Shown: positions 26,989 through 35,901 of the stretch, piece after piece
How positions within the stretch are numbered: position 1 is the stretch's first letter
Layout of the letters: each line of letters opens with the position of its first letter
NCBI GenBank assembly: GCA_024643365.1
Contig: JAHENC010000018.1
Span: forward strand, 1-64,000
DNA from: Crocinitomicaceae bacterium
GTDB taxonomy: Bacteria > Bacteroidota > Bacteroidia > Flavobacteriales_D > Crocinitomicaceae
Length of the DNA stretch: 64,000 nucleotides
Direction: 5' to 3'
Program-made: the position numbers and the translations under genes
The notes under the pieces: generated by a model
The model's input: only the letters and a program-made list of their open reading frames with translations
Database searches by the model: none
Told to the model about the DNA's origin: nothing

Positions 26989-28681
26989 CCACATTCCTTC
27001 AATCGTTGCACGGTTTTGGTCGATGCTTCGTCCGGACCAAAAAGAAATCCGAAACATTTATCTTTTTTCCATATTTAGTGGGATCTTATCATTGGGATTA
27101 CCCTTAGGAATTCAAATGATCATTAATTTCATTGAATTGGGACAAATGAGTACCTCGTGGTTTGTCCTGGTGATTTTAGTGGTTTTATCTATTGGATTCT
27201 CCGGACTATTGAACATTTTTCAATTGCGGATTACCGAGAATTTGCAGCAGCGAATTTTTACGCGTTCCGCCTTTGAGTTTGCCGAACGAATTCCATTGAT
27301 TCGCTTAACTGAGTTGATGAGAAAATATGGTACGGATTTAACACATCGCTTTTTTGATACCTTGACCATTCAAAAAGGATTGTCGAAGCTTTTAATTGAT
27401 TTTACGGCAGCAATACTTCAATTGGTATTTTGCCTTGTTTTATTGTCTTTCTACCATAGTTTTTTCATTTTTCTCGGTGTTTTTCTTGTCTTCACACTTG
27501 GACTCATCGTTCGTTTAACCGCACGTCAAGGGATGTTGGCAAGTTTGGAAGAGTCAAGTTACAAGTATAAAATTGCCCATTGGTTGAAAGAAATTGCTCA
27601 AGCACGTTTCAGTTTTAACCTCTCTGGGAACCGAAAGTTTCACATTTACCGAACGGACGACTACGTGCAAGGATATTTGTCAGCGCGTGATCAGCATTTT
27701 AAGGTATTAGTCAAACAATATGCGTATTTGATCATTTTTAAGGTTTTGATTGCACTTTCGTTCCTGATTATTGGTGGAATTTTAGTCATCAATCAACAAA
27801 TGAACATCGGTCAATTTGTTGCATCAGAAATCCTCATTTTACTCATCTTAAGTGCCGTTGAAAAATTGATTCTGAGTATTGAAGTCGTGTATGATGTATT
27901 CACGGCCATAGAAAAAATTGGACAAGTGACGGATTTGCCTATTGAACTTTCGAACCAACATCAAGAGGATTTGGATGTGACAAAAGGTCTTTCTATTCAG
28001 TTTGACCAGGTTACTTGTCAACTGGAGTCCTATGAGTTAAGTCCCTTATCGGAGATTCAGTTGCAGATTCATCCAGAGGAGAAAATCGCCATTATCAGCG
28101 ATTCTTCCCTTTCAAGTAGTTTGCTTTTTTGCTCCCTCGTTGGAATAATGGAATGTTCTAAAGGAACGATTTCCATCAATGGAATTCCGCTTGAAAACCT
28201 TAATAAACAATCCTTGAGGGAAAAAATTGGTTCGGTTCTATACCGTGATCAATTGGTTTTTGGAAGTGTTGCGGATAACATCCGTTTTGGTCGAAATGAA
28301 ATTTCCCTTTCGGAGATTGAAACTGAAATGAGTGCCTTGAATTTAACATCCTTCGTCCATTCAATGCCGGAAAAATACCAAGGAATCCTAAATCCTGAAT
28401 CACACATGATTCCAATTGATGTGGAACGTAAATTGTTGGTGGCACGAGCAATGATTGGACAACCAAGCCTATTGATTTTTGAAGATCCAACGGCTGGACT
28501 CACATCCAAACAAAAGGAGGTGCTTTTATCCTACATTTTCAAAGATGAGCAAAAAACGGTGATGGTCGCGACAACCGATCCAGCGGTATTCACTTATTGC
28601 ACAAGAATAATAGAAATTAACCAAGGCAAAATTCGCTTTGATGGTAGTTATGAATCCTTTAAGTTGACTCAATCATGTTAA
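26981..28681 (+). CDS. ABC-exporter-like membrane protein with degenerate nucleotide-binding domain
   Basis: A 566 aa fusion of a six-helix type-1 ABC exporter membrane domain (about 20-310) and an ATPase-like domain (about 335-566). The ATPase motifs are missing. The Walker A position reads SDSSLSSSLL (373-382) with no GKS/T lysine. The Q-loop position reads YRD with no Gln. The LSGGQ position reads HMIPIDVERK. Walker B ends IFEDPT instead of DEPT, and the H-loop position reads ATTD without His. The overall fold and spacing remain well conserved and the reading frame is intact, which argues against a decaying pseudogene. The next gene (hlyD) overlaps by 7 bases. It is probably the inner-membrane part of a tripartite exporter whose energy source is unclear. 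Confidence 0.88.
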   Translation: MDNHIPSIVARFWSMLRPDQKEIRNIYLFSIFSGILSLGLPLGIQMIINFIELGQMSTSWFVLVILVVLSIGFSGLLNIFQLRITENLQQRIFTRSAFEFAERIPLIRLTELMRKYGTDLTHRFFDTLTIQKGLSKLLIDFTAAILQLVFCLVLLSFYHSFFIFLGVFLVFTLGLIVRLTARQGMLASLEESSYKYKIAHWLKEIAQARFSFNLSGNRKFHIYRTDDYVQGYLSARDQHFKVLVKQYAYLIIFKVLIALSFLIIGGILVINQQMNIGQFVASEILILLILSAVEKLILSIEVVYDVFTAIEKIGQVTDLPIELSNQHQEDLDVTKGLSIQFDQVTCQLESYELSPLSEIQLQIHPEEKIAIISDSSLSSSLLFCSLVGIMECSKGTISINGIPLENLNKQSLREKIGSVLYRDQLVFGSVADNIRFGRNEISLSEIETEMSALNLTSFVHSMPEKYQGILNPESHMIPIDVERKLLVARAMIGQPSLLIFEDPTAGLTSKQKEVLLSYIFKDEQKTVMVATTDPAVFTYCTRIIEINQGKIRFDGSYESFKLTQSC

Positions 28682-30018
28682 ATCTCTCTCCACAAAACAA
28701 AAATCAGTTGAATGCAACTGAATTGAAAGCGATGAATCGGGTAGAAGGTAAGCATTCATCGAAACGATTGAAGCGTTCCATTCTCTACGGGATGGGTATG
28801 CTCTTGTTGCTGATGCTTCTTCCATGGACTCAAAACATTCGTGCAAATGGTAAGATTGTTACCTTGCGTCCAGAACAAAGACCACAAATGATTCAATCGA
28901 TTATTGCCGGGCGTATTGAAAAATGGTTCGTAAAGGACGGTGATCAAGTAAAAAAAGGGGATACGATCTTATTTTTATCGGAAATTAAGGAAAGTTACTT
29001 GGATCCAGATTTAGTTGGTCGAACGAATAAGCAATTGAAAAACAAAGAATTGTCTGTTGTTTCATACGGAGATAAAATTTCTTCGCTTGATAACCGGATT
29101 GACGCATTAATTGAAACAGGTAAGTTCAAATTGCAACAAGCGAAAATCAAGCTGAATCAATCCTATTTGAAGTTAAAAACGGATAGTATTGAATTTCATA
29201 CGACGCAAATCAATGCGCGCATTGCTGAACAACAATATGAGCGCTTTGAGAAATTATACAAAGACAACTTGAAATCCTTAACAGAAGTAGAATCGCGCAA
29301 ATTAGTGTATCAACGGGCGCAAGCATCCCAAATCGCTGCGCAACAGAAGTACTTGCAAAGTGCGAACGATATCATCGATGCAAGAGTGGAATATCAATCC
29401 ATCGAAGCGAAGTTCAAGGATGAAATCGCTAAAGCGGAATCCGATAAGTTTTCGACACTGTCCACATTGTATGACACCGAAGTGGATGTGATAAAATTAC
29501 AAAATCAAGCAGCAAACTATTCCATCCGAAATGGAATGTACTATGTCCTTGCACCACAGGACGGTATTGTCACGAAGGTACTTTCAAGTGGAATTGGTGA
29601 AACCATCAAACAAGGTGAGTCGATTGCCACTATTATGCCTCGAAACTACGATTTAGCGATTGAAATGTTCGTTCGTCCTATGGATTTACCATTACTTCAG
29701 AAAGGACAAAAAGTACGTGTGCAATTTGATGGTTGGCCAGCAATTGTGTTTTCTGGTTGGCCGACGACTAGTTTTGGAACCTTTGGAGGGTCGATTTTTG
29801 CCATTGATCAATTTGCGAATGAAGAAGGTAATTTCCGTGTTCTCATTGCTCCGGATAAAAAGGATAAAGAATGGCCAGCAGCCTTGAGAGTTGGTGGTGG
29901 GGCTAAATCAATGATTCTCTTAAATGATGTACTCATTGGATATGAATTGTGGCGAAAAATCAATGGATTCCCACCTAATTTTTATGAAACAAAAAAAATT
30001 GAAAAACCAAAGAAATGA
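28675..30018 (+). CDS. HlyD-family periplasmic adaptor
   Basis: A 447 aa membrane-fusion protein linking an inner-membrane exporter to an outer-membrane channel. One transmembrane helix lies at about residues 36-54 (SILYGMGMLLLLMLLPW). A split biotinyl-lipoyl-like domain (IAGRIEKWFVKDGDQVKKGD, and APQDGIVTKVLSSGIGE further on) surrounds a long coiled-coil hairpin at about 105-280. It overlaps the ABC gene by 7 bases and shares the ATGA overlap with tolC, so all are one operon. The long hairpin is typical of type I secretion or drug-efflux adaptors. Confidence 0.92.
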   Translation: MLNLSPQNKNQLNATELKAMNRVEGKHSSKRLKRSILYGMGMLLLLMLLPWTQNIRANGKIVTLRPEQRPQMIQSIIAGRIEKWFVKDGDQVKKGDTILFLSEIKESYLDPDLVGRTNKQLKNKELSVVSYGDKISSLDNRIDALIETGKFKLQQAKIKLNQSYLKLKTDSIEFHTTQINARIAEQQYERFEKLYKDNLKSLTEVESRKLVYQRAQASQIAAQQKYLQSANDIIDARVEYQSIEAKFKDEIAKAESDKFSTLSTLYDTEVDVIKLQNQAANYSIRNGMYYVLAPQDGIVTKVLSSGIGETIKQGESIATIMPRNYDLAIEMFVRPMDLPLLQKGQKVRVQFDGWPAIVFSGWPTTSFGTFGGSIFAIDQFANEEGNFRVLIAPDKKDKEWPAALRVGGGAKSMILLNDVLIGYELWRKINGFPPNFYETKKIEKPKK

Positions 30019-31403
30019 AACAATTCCTACTTGTAATTTCATTCTGTTTCTCGCTCTCATTTAGCTGGTCGCAAGCGGTACTCAGTGAAAAAGAGTATTA
30101 TGAACTCATCTTGTTAAATCACCCGTTAGTGAAGCAAGCTGGCATCAAACCTCAAATGGGGGAAAGTCAATTGCTGAAAGCGAAGGGTGGGTTTGATCCA
30201 AAGATGTTTTCTCAATTTGACCGTAAAAACTACGATGGAGTAGCCAACTATCAAAAAGTAAATGCCGGATTATCGATTCCAACGTGGTATGGAATTCAAG
30301 TGAAATCTGGCTTTGAATCCAATAGTGGTCCATATTTGTCGTCGGAGGATAAAACACCCGCTGGTGGACTGTGGTACGGAGGAGTTTCGGTGAATTTGGG
30401 ACAAGGAATGATGATCGACCAACGTCGGGCAGAATTGTTCAAGGCGCGAATTTACCTGGAAAGTACCTTGCAGGAACAACGATTGCTTTTGAATGAGTTA
30501 ATCTATGAATCTGGCTATGCCTATTGGAATTGGTTTTTAGCACAATACTCAAAAGAGGTTCTACAAGATTCCTATGATTTGGCACAGATTCGCCTAAAAG
30601 GTGTGAAATTAACGGCTGAACTTGGCGATCGTCCAATCATCGATACGGTGGAAGCTCGGATTCAGGTTCAGTACCGACAGTCGCTCCTGAATAATTATCA
30701 AACGGATTTATTGAACTCCAAAGTAAAACTTTCGACTTACTTGTGGACAGAACTCCAAGAGCCCTTGGAGCTAGACGAAACTACGCTACCTATAGCAATG
30801 GATTCAGTCTCCTTTGGTGTTGTTCCATTGTTGTCTGAGAGGGATATCGATTCGCTTGCGGAAAATCATCCCTATTTAACGATGAATGGTTTGAAAATTA
30901 AGACCTTGGAAATTGATCAGAAATTGAAAAGAGAACAAGTCAAACCAACGGTAAATCTGAGTTATAACTTCATCAATGAACCGATCAACTATAATCCGAT
31001 GACAAATCTAAGTCCCAACAACAATAAAATCGGTGTCCAATTCGAAATGCCTTTGCTTTTTAGAAAGGAACGAGGCGATTTGGAATTAGCTAAGTTGAAG
31101 GTGCAAGATGAGCAGTTATCCTACGTGAACAACAAAATGTACTTAAAAGCCAAAATCAAACAGGCTCAAAATGATGTGCTAAATGCACAGAATCAATTAG
31201 ATATTTACCGTCAAACGGTGTTGGACTCACGACAATTATTTGATGCGGAGAAAACAATGTTCGAACAAGGAGAAAGTTCCTTGTTTCTGGTGAATGCCCG
31301 AGAGCTCACGTATATTCAAGCGAACTTAAAATACATTGAAGTGCTCTGCAAATACCAACAAGCTCTTTTGTCCTTGCGTTTTGCGCTTGCAAACTTCATG
31401 TAG
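30015..31403 (+). CDS. TolC-family outer-membrane efflux protein
   Basis: A 462 aa outer-membrane channel subunit. It has a signal peptide (MKQFLLVISFCFSLSFSWSQ) and two repeated helical/beta halves; late segments such as NDVLNAQNQLDIYRQTV and FEQGESSLFLVNARE match OEP-type helices. ATG overlaps the hlyD stop (ATGA), showing coupled translation. With the ABC-like and HlyD proteins it would complete a tripartite export path across both membranes. The convergent LysR gene begins 6 bases after the stop. Confidence 0.92.
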   Translation: MKQFLLVISFCFSLSFSWSQAVLSEKEYYELILLNHPLVKQAGIKPQMGESQLLKAKGGFDPKMFSQFDRKNYDGVANYQKVNAGLSIPTWYGIQVKSGFESNSGPYLSSEDKTPAGGLWYGGVSVNLGQGMMIDQRRAELFKARIYLESTLQEQRLLLNELIYESGYAYWNWFLAQYSKEVLQDSYDLAQIRLKGVKLTAELGDRPIIDTVEARIQVQYRQSLLNNYQTDLLNSKVKLSTYLWTELQEPLELDETTLPIAMDSVSFGVVPLLSERDIDSLAENHPYLTMNGLKIKTLEIDQKLKREQVKPTVNLSYNFINEPINYNPMTNLSPNNNKIGVQFEMPLLFRKERGDLELAKLKVQDEQLSYVNNKMYLKAKIKQAQNDVLNAQNQLDIYRQTVLDSRQLFDAEKTMFEQGESSLFLVNARELTYIQANLKYIEVLCKYQQALLSLRFALANFM

Positions 31404-31409
31404 GCTCAC

Positions 31410-32318
31410 TCAGGAAAAATACGTTTGGATGATGCTGCTTTTATTGCGCTCTAAGTGTTCAACGAATGCTTTGGCGCTTGGCGTTAGACGTGTACCGCGA
31501 TTCCATACAATGTGCCAATTCGTTTCTATTGGAAGACCCTCAATTTGAATGATTTTCAGTTGCTTCGTTTGAAGTTCTTGTCGAATACCAATGATGGGCA
31601 TAATCGAAAGTCCCATGTTGGCGATAACCGCTTGTTTTACCGCTTCATTGGACGTTAGTTCCAATTTCTTCTCAACGGAAATTCCTTGTTGTTCGATGTA
31701 GCGTTCCATAGCTGAGCGCGTCGCTGATCCAAGTTCACGGTAGATAAAAGGAATGTTTTTCGGAAGATCATTCAAGCTCTTGATTCCTTCCGAATCAAAT
31801 TGAGCATGACATACCAAGTACAACTCGTTTTTCATTAAGGTGATTTTCTCCAAGTTAAGGTCGCTTGGAAGGGTGGAAACCAAGGAAAAATCGACCGAAT
31901 TTTCCGTTAAATCCGCAATGACTTGTGCCTTGTTACTTACGTCAAGTTTTAAATCAATATTCGGGTTTTCTGAAAGGAAATCACTAAGGAAGTAGGGAAT
32001 CACATACTTTCCTGTGGACACCACTGAAATGTGGAGTTTTCCTGCTAGTTGTCCATTGTAGCGTGCTGTTTGGTAGTTGATTTCATTTACCTCGTTTACA
32101 ATCTTTTCCGCTAAAGCCGCAATTTCATGTCCGAAGTCCGTAATAAAAAGTCTGCGATTAATCAATTGGGTGAGGGGAACGTCAAATTGTGCCTGAAAGT
32201 TTTTTAATTGAATGGATACAGCTGGCTGAGAAAGAGCCAATTCCTGTGAAGCCTTCGTGATGCTTCTGGTTTCAACTACCTTTAAAAAGATCCGTAATTG
32301 ATTTAGGGTAAAGTTCAT
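31410..32318 (-). CDS. LysR-type regulator, CbbR/CmpR-like
   Basis: A 302 aa transcription factor with an N-terminal winged helix (TLNQLRIFLKVVETRSITKA, SQPAVSIQLKNF) and a periplasmic-binding-like effector domain. Segments such as STGKYVIPYFLSDFL, VSNKAQVIADLTENSVDF, RELGSATRSAMERYIEQQG and TSNEAVKQAVIANMGLS resemble the CbbR/CmpR group that controls carbon-fixation and bicarbonate-uptake genes. It is divergent from a four-gene operon ending in an SbtA-type bicarbonate transporter, 88 bases away, and very likely regulates it. The effector is not known. CysB-like or other LysR roles remain possible. Confidence 0.9.
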   Translation of the reverse strand: MNFTLNQLRIFLKVVETRSITKASQELALSQPAVSIQLKNFQAQFDVPLTQLINRRLFITDFGHEIAALAEKIVNEVNEINYQTARYNGQLAGKLHISVVSTGKYVIPYFLSDFLSENPNIDLKLDVSNKAQVIADLTENSVDFSLVSTLPSDLNLEKITLMKNELYLVCHAQFDSEGIKSLNDLPKNIPFIYRELGSATRSAMERYIEQQGISVEKKLELTSNEAVKQAVIANMGLSIMPIIGIRQELQTKQLKIIQIEGLPIETNWHIVWNRGTRLTPSAKAFVEHLERNKSSIIQTYFS

Positions 32319-32406
32319 AAATATATTTAATGAATTATGGATAAATATAAATAAAAAACTATGAATTAAAAAAGGGAATTTTGCACGCTAGTTCCGTTGT
32401 GGGACT
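32319..32406. promoter_or_regulatory. Divergent control region between LysR gene and the SbtA operon
   Basis: An 88-bp AT-rich spacer with a direct repeat ATGAATTA at 32330-32337 and 32361-32368, 31 bases apart (about three helical turns), a candidate LysR-family site. GAATTTTG at 32376-32383 is one base off the -7 octamer for the rightward operon. Confidence 0.5.
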
Positions 32407-32724
32407 ATGCTGATGGAAAAAAATGAAAAAAAAGAGCTCATGGAAAACGAGAAAAAATTAGAAATAAAGTTTATTACGGGGGAATTTTCTCCGGAGGATG
32501 CGAAGGAATTATTGCTTAATGTCATCTCCAAAAAAATACAATTTCACTCGGTGGATTCGCTGAGCCTTTGGGAGAAAAATGCTACGCTAGATTCAGGGTC
32601 TAAAAAACGTCTCTCGGAGTTGCAACATGCAAGGAATGAAATCCTGAAACTGATTACTAGTCCTGCAACGCAAGCGAAAAGAATCAAAATTCATTCTACC
32701 ATCGAAATCGAAGTACTAGACTAA
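32407..32724 (+). CDS. Small charged protein, unknown function
   Basis: A 105 aa protein rich in Lys and Glu, without signal peptide or membrane helix. It starts MLMEKNEKKELMENEKKLEI and contains EFSPEDAKELLLNVISKKI and a C-terminal stretch IKIHSTIEIEVLD. It is predicted alpha/beta and cytoplasmic. It is not a PII-like SbtB by eye, since no T-loop or PII motif is visible. It is the first gene of the operon leading to SbtA, with a 3-base gap to the DUF6671 gene, so it probably acts with those proteins. No family was recognised. Confidence 0.7.
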   Translation: MLMEKNEKKELMENEKKLEIKFITGEFSPEDAKELLLNVISKKIQFHSVDSLSLWEKNATLDSGSKKRLSELQHARNEILKLITSPATQAKRIKIHSTIEIEVLD

Positions 32725-32727
32725 AAA

Positions 32728-33564
32728 ATGTTCGAAGGAAGATCTTTATTTATTGCGACCAATCACCGGAAAGAATTGGTTCTTCAACCTGTATTGGAGC
32801 GTGAACTCAAAGTGAATTGCTTTTCCATTCCCATGTTCAATACGGATCAGTTTGGAACCTTCTCTGGTGAAATCGAGCGGAATCAAAGTCCTCTAGATAC
32901 CTTAAAAGCAAAGTGTCAGCTAGGATTTGATGTCACAGGCTGTGATTTGGTGATCGCGACGGAAGGTTCTTTCGGTGCACATCCGGACTTGCCTTTTTGT
33001 ACGGCACATGACGAGCTCATCTTACTCATGGACTTTAAGAATAACCTTTCTTTCTCCTCCCGGATCCTCACGACGGAAACAAATTTCCAAGGAAGAAAAA
33101 TAAGGAGCGAAGTGGAGCTTGTTGCGTTTGGTGAATCCATCGGCTTTCCGGATCAAGCGCTTATTCTTCGAAATGAAGAACAGTCCATGTTGTACTTGAA
33201 AAAGGGAATCAACGATTGGGATGAACTGTTAACAGCCTTCCGTGTGTGCATGCGTAGACATGAGTCCGTTTTTGTCGAAACGGACATGCGCGCGATGCAC
33301 AATCCACCAAGAATGAAGCAAATCGAACTCCTCGTACAAAAACTAATCAATCAATTAAAGGTCTTGTGTCCAGCGTGTGCAATGCCCGGTTACGGTGTGA
33401 CTTCCGTTTTACCTGGTCTACCATGTTGGATTTGTGAAACGCCAACGTCCTCGGTCTTAAAACACGTGTTAGCGTGTTCTGCTTGTCAGCATCAGGAGGA
33501 AGTCTTTTTTCCAAACGGACGACAAACGGAAGAACCCACTTTTTGTCCAGCCTGTAATCCTTAA
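32728..33564 (+). CDS. DUF6671-type zinc-ribbon protein
   Basis: A 278 aa cytoplasmic protein of unknown function. The N-terminal domain (FIATNHRKELVLQPVLERE, FGTFSGEIERNQSPLDT, CDLVIATEGSFGAHPD) and the C-terminal zinc ribbons match my memory of the DUF6671 family. Four Cys pairs (CPAC near residue 213, CWIC near 231, CSAC near 250, CPAC near 274) could hold two zinc ions. The gene is packed 3 bases after the 105 aa gene and 12 bases before the dihydroorotase gene. No reaction can be assigned; the operon suggests a link to bicarbonate or pyrimidine metabolism. Confidence 0.75.
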   Translation: MFEGRSLFIATNHRKELVLQPVLERELKVNCFSIPMFNTDQFGTFSGEIERNQSPLDTLKAKCQLGFDVTGCDLVIATEGSFGAHPDLPFCTAHDELILLMDFKNNLSFSSRILTTETNFQGRKIRSEVELVAFGESIGFPDQALILRNEEQSMLYLKKGINDWDELLTAFRVCMRRHESVFVETDMRAMHNPPRMKQIELLVQKLINQLKVLCPACAMPGYGVTSVLPGLPCWICETPTSSVLKHVLACSACQHQEEVFFPNGRQTEEPTFCPACNP

Positions 33565-33576
33565 ACTTATTAGATC

Positions 33577-34932
33577 TTGAAAACAATCATACGTCAAGCA
33601 ACCATCATTAATGAAAACAAACAAACATTGGCCGATGTACTCATCCATCATCAACGAATAGAGAAAATTGCCCCTCACATCACCTTGCCAGAAAACGAAA
33701 AGTTCCGTGAAATAAACGCGGAAGGAATGGTGTTGATTCCCGGAATGATTGATGATCAAGTCCACTTTAGAGAACCAGGATTGACCCATAAAGGAACCAT
33801 TCAAAGTGAATCAAAGGCAGCTGTTGCTGGTGGAATCACCTCGTTCATGGAAATGCCAAATACTTTGCCGAATGTATTGTCGAATGAGCTGCTTGAAGAG
33901 AAATACCAACTGGCGAGCCAGGCCTCTTGGGCGAATTACTCCTTCTTCATGGGGATTTCCAAAGACAACTTAGAAGAAGCACTACGCATTGATAACGAAC
34001 GTGTTTGTGGTATTACCGACGATGGACTCTATTTTCACAACGAGGAAGGTATTCTAGCAAACTATCCGGAGTTTCTTGAACAATTGTTTAGTCGTTCAAA
34101 TTCTTTGATAGCCTTGCATTCGGAAGATGATGCCATCATTCACGCCAATAAAAAGTTCTATACGCAAAAATTCGGTCAAGATATTCCCTGCGAATACCAT
34201 TCCAAAATCCGTCCAACGGAAGCCTGTGTCCAAGCGACCAAACGCGTATTGGAAATAGCGGAAAAACATCAAAACAGGTTGCATCTTTTTCATATTTCCA
34301 CCAGAGATGAAGCGGATTTATTAGCGAAGTACGCGGGAAACATCCGTGACAAACGCATCACAGCGGAAGCGTGTGTTCATCACTTGTTTTTCAATGAAGA
34401 CGATTATCCACAGCTTGGAAACCGCATCAAATGGAATCCATCGATAAAATCCGCAGCAGATAATCACGGATTATTGCAAGCGCTCAATGAGGATGTTCTT
34501 GACATCATTGCCACTGATCATGCGCCACATACCTGGGAAGAAAAGACCGGGAATTACGATCGAGCGAAATCGGGTGGACCTTTGGTGCAAGAAGCACTGT
34601 TGGCGCTTTTCGAGTTCTATCACCGAGGACAAATGACCCTAGAGAAAATCGTTCAAAAAACGAGTCATCACGTAGCAGAAATTTACCGAATTCCCGAGCG
34701 GGGATACATCCGAGAAGGCTATTTTGCGGATTTGGTTTTGGTCGATTTACAGCAAGAAACAACCGTCACAGCAGCGAATCTTCACTATGCCTGTGGATGG
34801 TCACCATTTGAAGGAATAACATTTCGGTCTCGAGTCGAGCATACGTTTGTCAATGGAAATTTAGTTTATTCACACGGCAAAGCGCAAGAATTTAGCGCTG
34901 GAAGTCGCTTAACTTTTGAAAAAAATAGATAA
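33577..34932 (+). CDS. pyrC: Dihydroorotase (amidohydrolase family)
   Basis: A 451 aa enzyme of type I dihydroorotase kind, which cyclises carbamoyl-aspartate in pyrimidine synthesis. Seen: DDQVHFREPGLTHKG near residue 60, MEMPNTLP, HISTRDEADLLAKY, EACVHH, DIIATDHAPH and GYFADLVLVD. The metal-binding HxH of the family reads QVH, which I recall as usual for the Bacteroidota clade. The start is TTG at 33577: an in-frame stop lies two codons upstream and the first ATG is near codon 50, beyond the conserved N-terminal strand. The gene is flanked by 12-base and 1-base gaps in the SbtA operon. Another cyclic amidohydrolase is the alternative. Confidence 0.87.
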   Translation: MKTIIRQATIINENKQTLADVLIHHQRIEKIAPHITLPENEKFREINAEGMVLIPGMIDDQVHFREPGLTHKGTIQSESKAAVAGGITSFMEMPNTLPNVLSNELLEEKYQLASQASWANYSFFMGISKDNLEEALRIDNERVCGITDDGLYFHNEEGILANYPEFLEQLFSRSNSLIALHSEDDAIIHANKKFYTQKFGQDIPCEYHSKIRPTEACVQATKRVLEIAEKHQNRLHLFHISTRDEADLLAKYAGNIRDKRITAEACVHHLFFNEDDYPQLGNRIKWNPSIKSAADNHGLLQALNEDVLDIIATDHAPHTWEEKTGNYDRAKSGGPLVQEALLALFEFYHRGQMTLEKIVQKTSHHVAEIYRIPERGYIREGYFADLVLVDLQQETTVTAANLHYACGWSPFEGITFRSRVEHTFVNGNLVYSHGKAQEFSAGSRLTFEKNR

Positions 34933-34933
34933 T

Positions 34934-35896
34934 ATGAACATAGATTTACTTCTGACAAATTTCACGAATCCAACCTTGCTTTTTTTTATTCTGGGCATTA
35001 TTGCTGTGATGGTGAAAAGTGACTTGGATATTCCAGAGTCGTCCTTCAAGTTTATTTCACTGTACTTGCTTTTTTCCATAGGATTTAAAGGAGGACAAGA
35101 ATTAGCACATCACGATTTCAATGCAGGTGTCCTGTACGCCATTTTATTCGGCATCGCTATTGCTGCGGTGATTCCAATTTACTCATTTTTCATTCTAAAA
35201 CGCAAGTTAAGCGTCGCGAATGCCGGTGCGATTGCAGCTTCCTACGGCTCCGTGAGCGCTGTCACCTTTGTCGCAGCTTCTACCTTTTTAGAAACCGTTA
35301 AATTGACTTTCAGCGGGCACATGGTGGCGGTCATGGCGATTATGGAGGTCCCAGCTATCATTGTCGGTGTCTTACTGATGATGAGGTTTGAAAAGAAGGC
35401 ATTGAAAGACTCGAGTTTAGCCGGAATCATCAAGCATTCATTGACAAATGGAAGTGTCTTAATGTTGGTAGGTAGTTTGTTCATCGGATTTTTATCGGAT
35501 GGTAAACAAGCCGTTGACATCCAACACTTCACTACGGATATTTTTAAAGGCTTTTTAGCGATTTTCTTACTGAAAATGGGAATGACTACCGCTAGTCGAT
35601 TTAATGCATTCCTAAGTCATGGTCGCTTTTCTTTTCTCTTTGCCTTGCTCATGCCTTTGTTTAATGGCATCATGGTGGCAATTTTAAGTGGATTTGTGAC
35701 TCCTGATGTAGGAGACCGATTTATCTTCTCCATTTTAGCGAGTAGCGCTTCTTATATTGCTGTGCCGGCAGCGATGAAGTTGGCCGCTCCTCAAGCAGAC
35801 CCTGGACTTTACGTCCCAATGGCTTTAGGAGTAACTTTTCCCATGAACATCATCATCGGAATGCCTATTTACTTCTCAGTGATTCAGCTCTGCTAA
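34934..35896 (+). CDS. sbtA: SbtA-type sodium-dependent bicarbonate transporter
   Basis: A 320 aa inner-membrane protein matching the SbtA family, which imports bicarbonate with sodium in cyanobacteria. The N-terminal segment FILGIIAVMVKSDLDIPESS and YLLFSIGFKGGQELA is the family hallmark. About ten membrane helices follow, with the repeated-half signature AIAASYGSVSAVTF and a second like it, ILASSASYIAVPAAM. ATG 34934 starts one base after the dihydroorotase stop; an earlier in-frame TTG overlaps that gene and is less likely. The PII-like partner SbtB is not recognised nearby. Import of bicarbonate for carboxylations is inferred from the family. Confidence 0.88.
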   Translation: MNIDLLLTNFTNPTLLFFILGIIAVMVKSDLDIPESSFKFISLYLLFSIGFKGGQELAHHDFNAGVLYAILFGIAIAAVIPIYSFFILKRKLSVANAGAIAASYGSVSAVTFVAASTFLETVKLTFSGHMVAVMAIMEVPAIIVGVLLMMRFEKKALKDSSLAGIIKHSLTNGSVLMLVGSLFIGFLSDGKQAVDIQHFTTDIFKGFLAIFLLKMGMTTASRFNAFLSHGRFSFLFALLMPLFNGIMVAILSGFVTPDVGDRFIFSILASSASYIAVPAAMKLAAPQADPGLYVPMALGVTFPMNIIIGMPIYFSVIQLC

Positions 35897-35901
35897 AAGC
35901 A

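Noticed and set aside
26981-28681. Calling the ABC gene a pseudogene
   Set aside because: The frame is intact, the length is normal, start and stop overlap both neighbours and the membrane domain is well kept, so loss of motifs looks functional and not like decay.
32407-32724. The small protein ahead of DUF6671 as SbtB (PII-like partner of SbtA)
   Set aside because: No PII fold signature or T-loop is visible; length similarity alone is not evidence.
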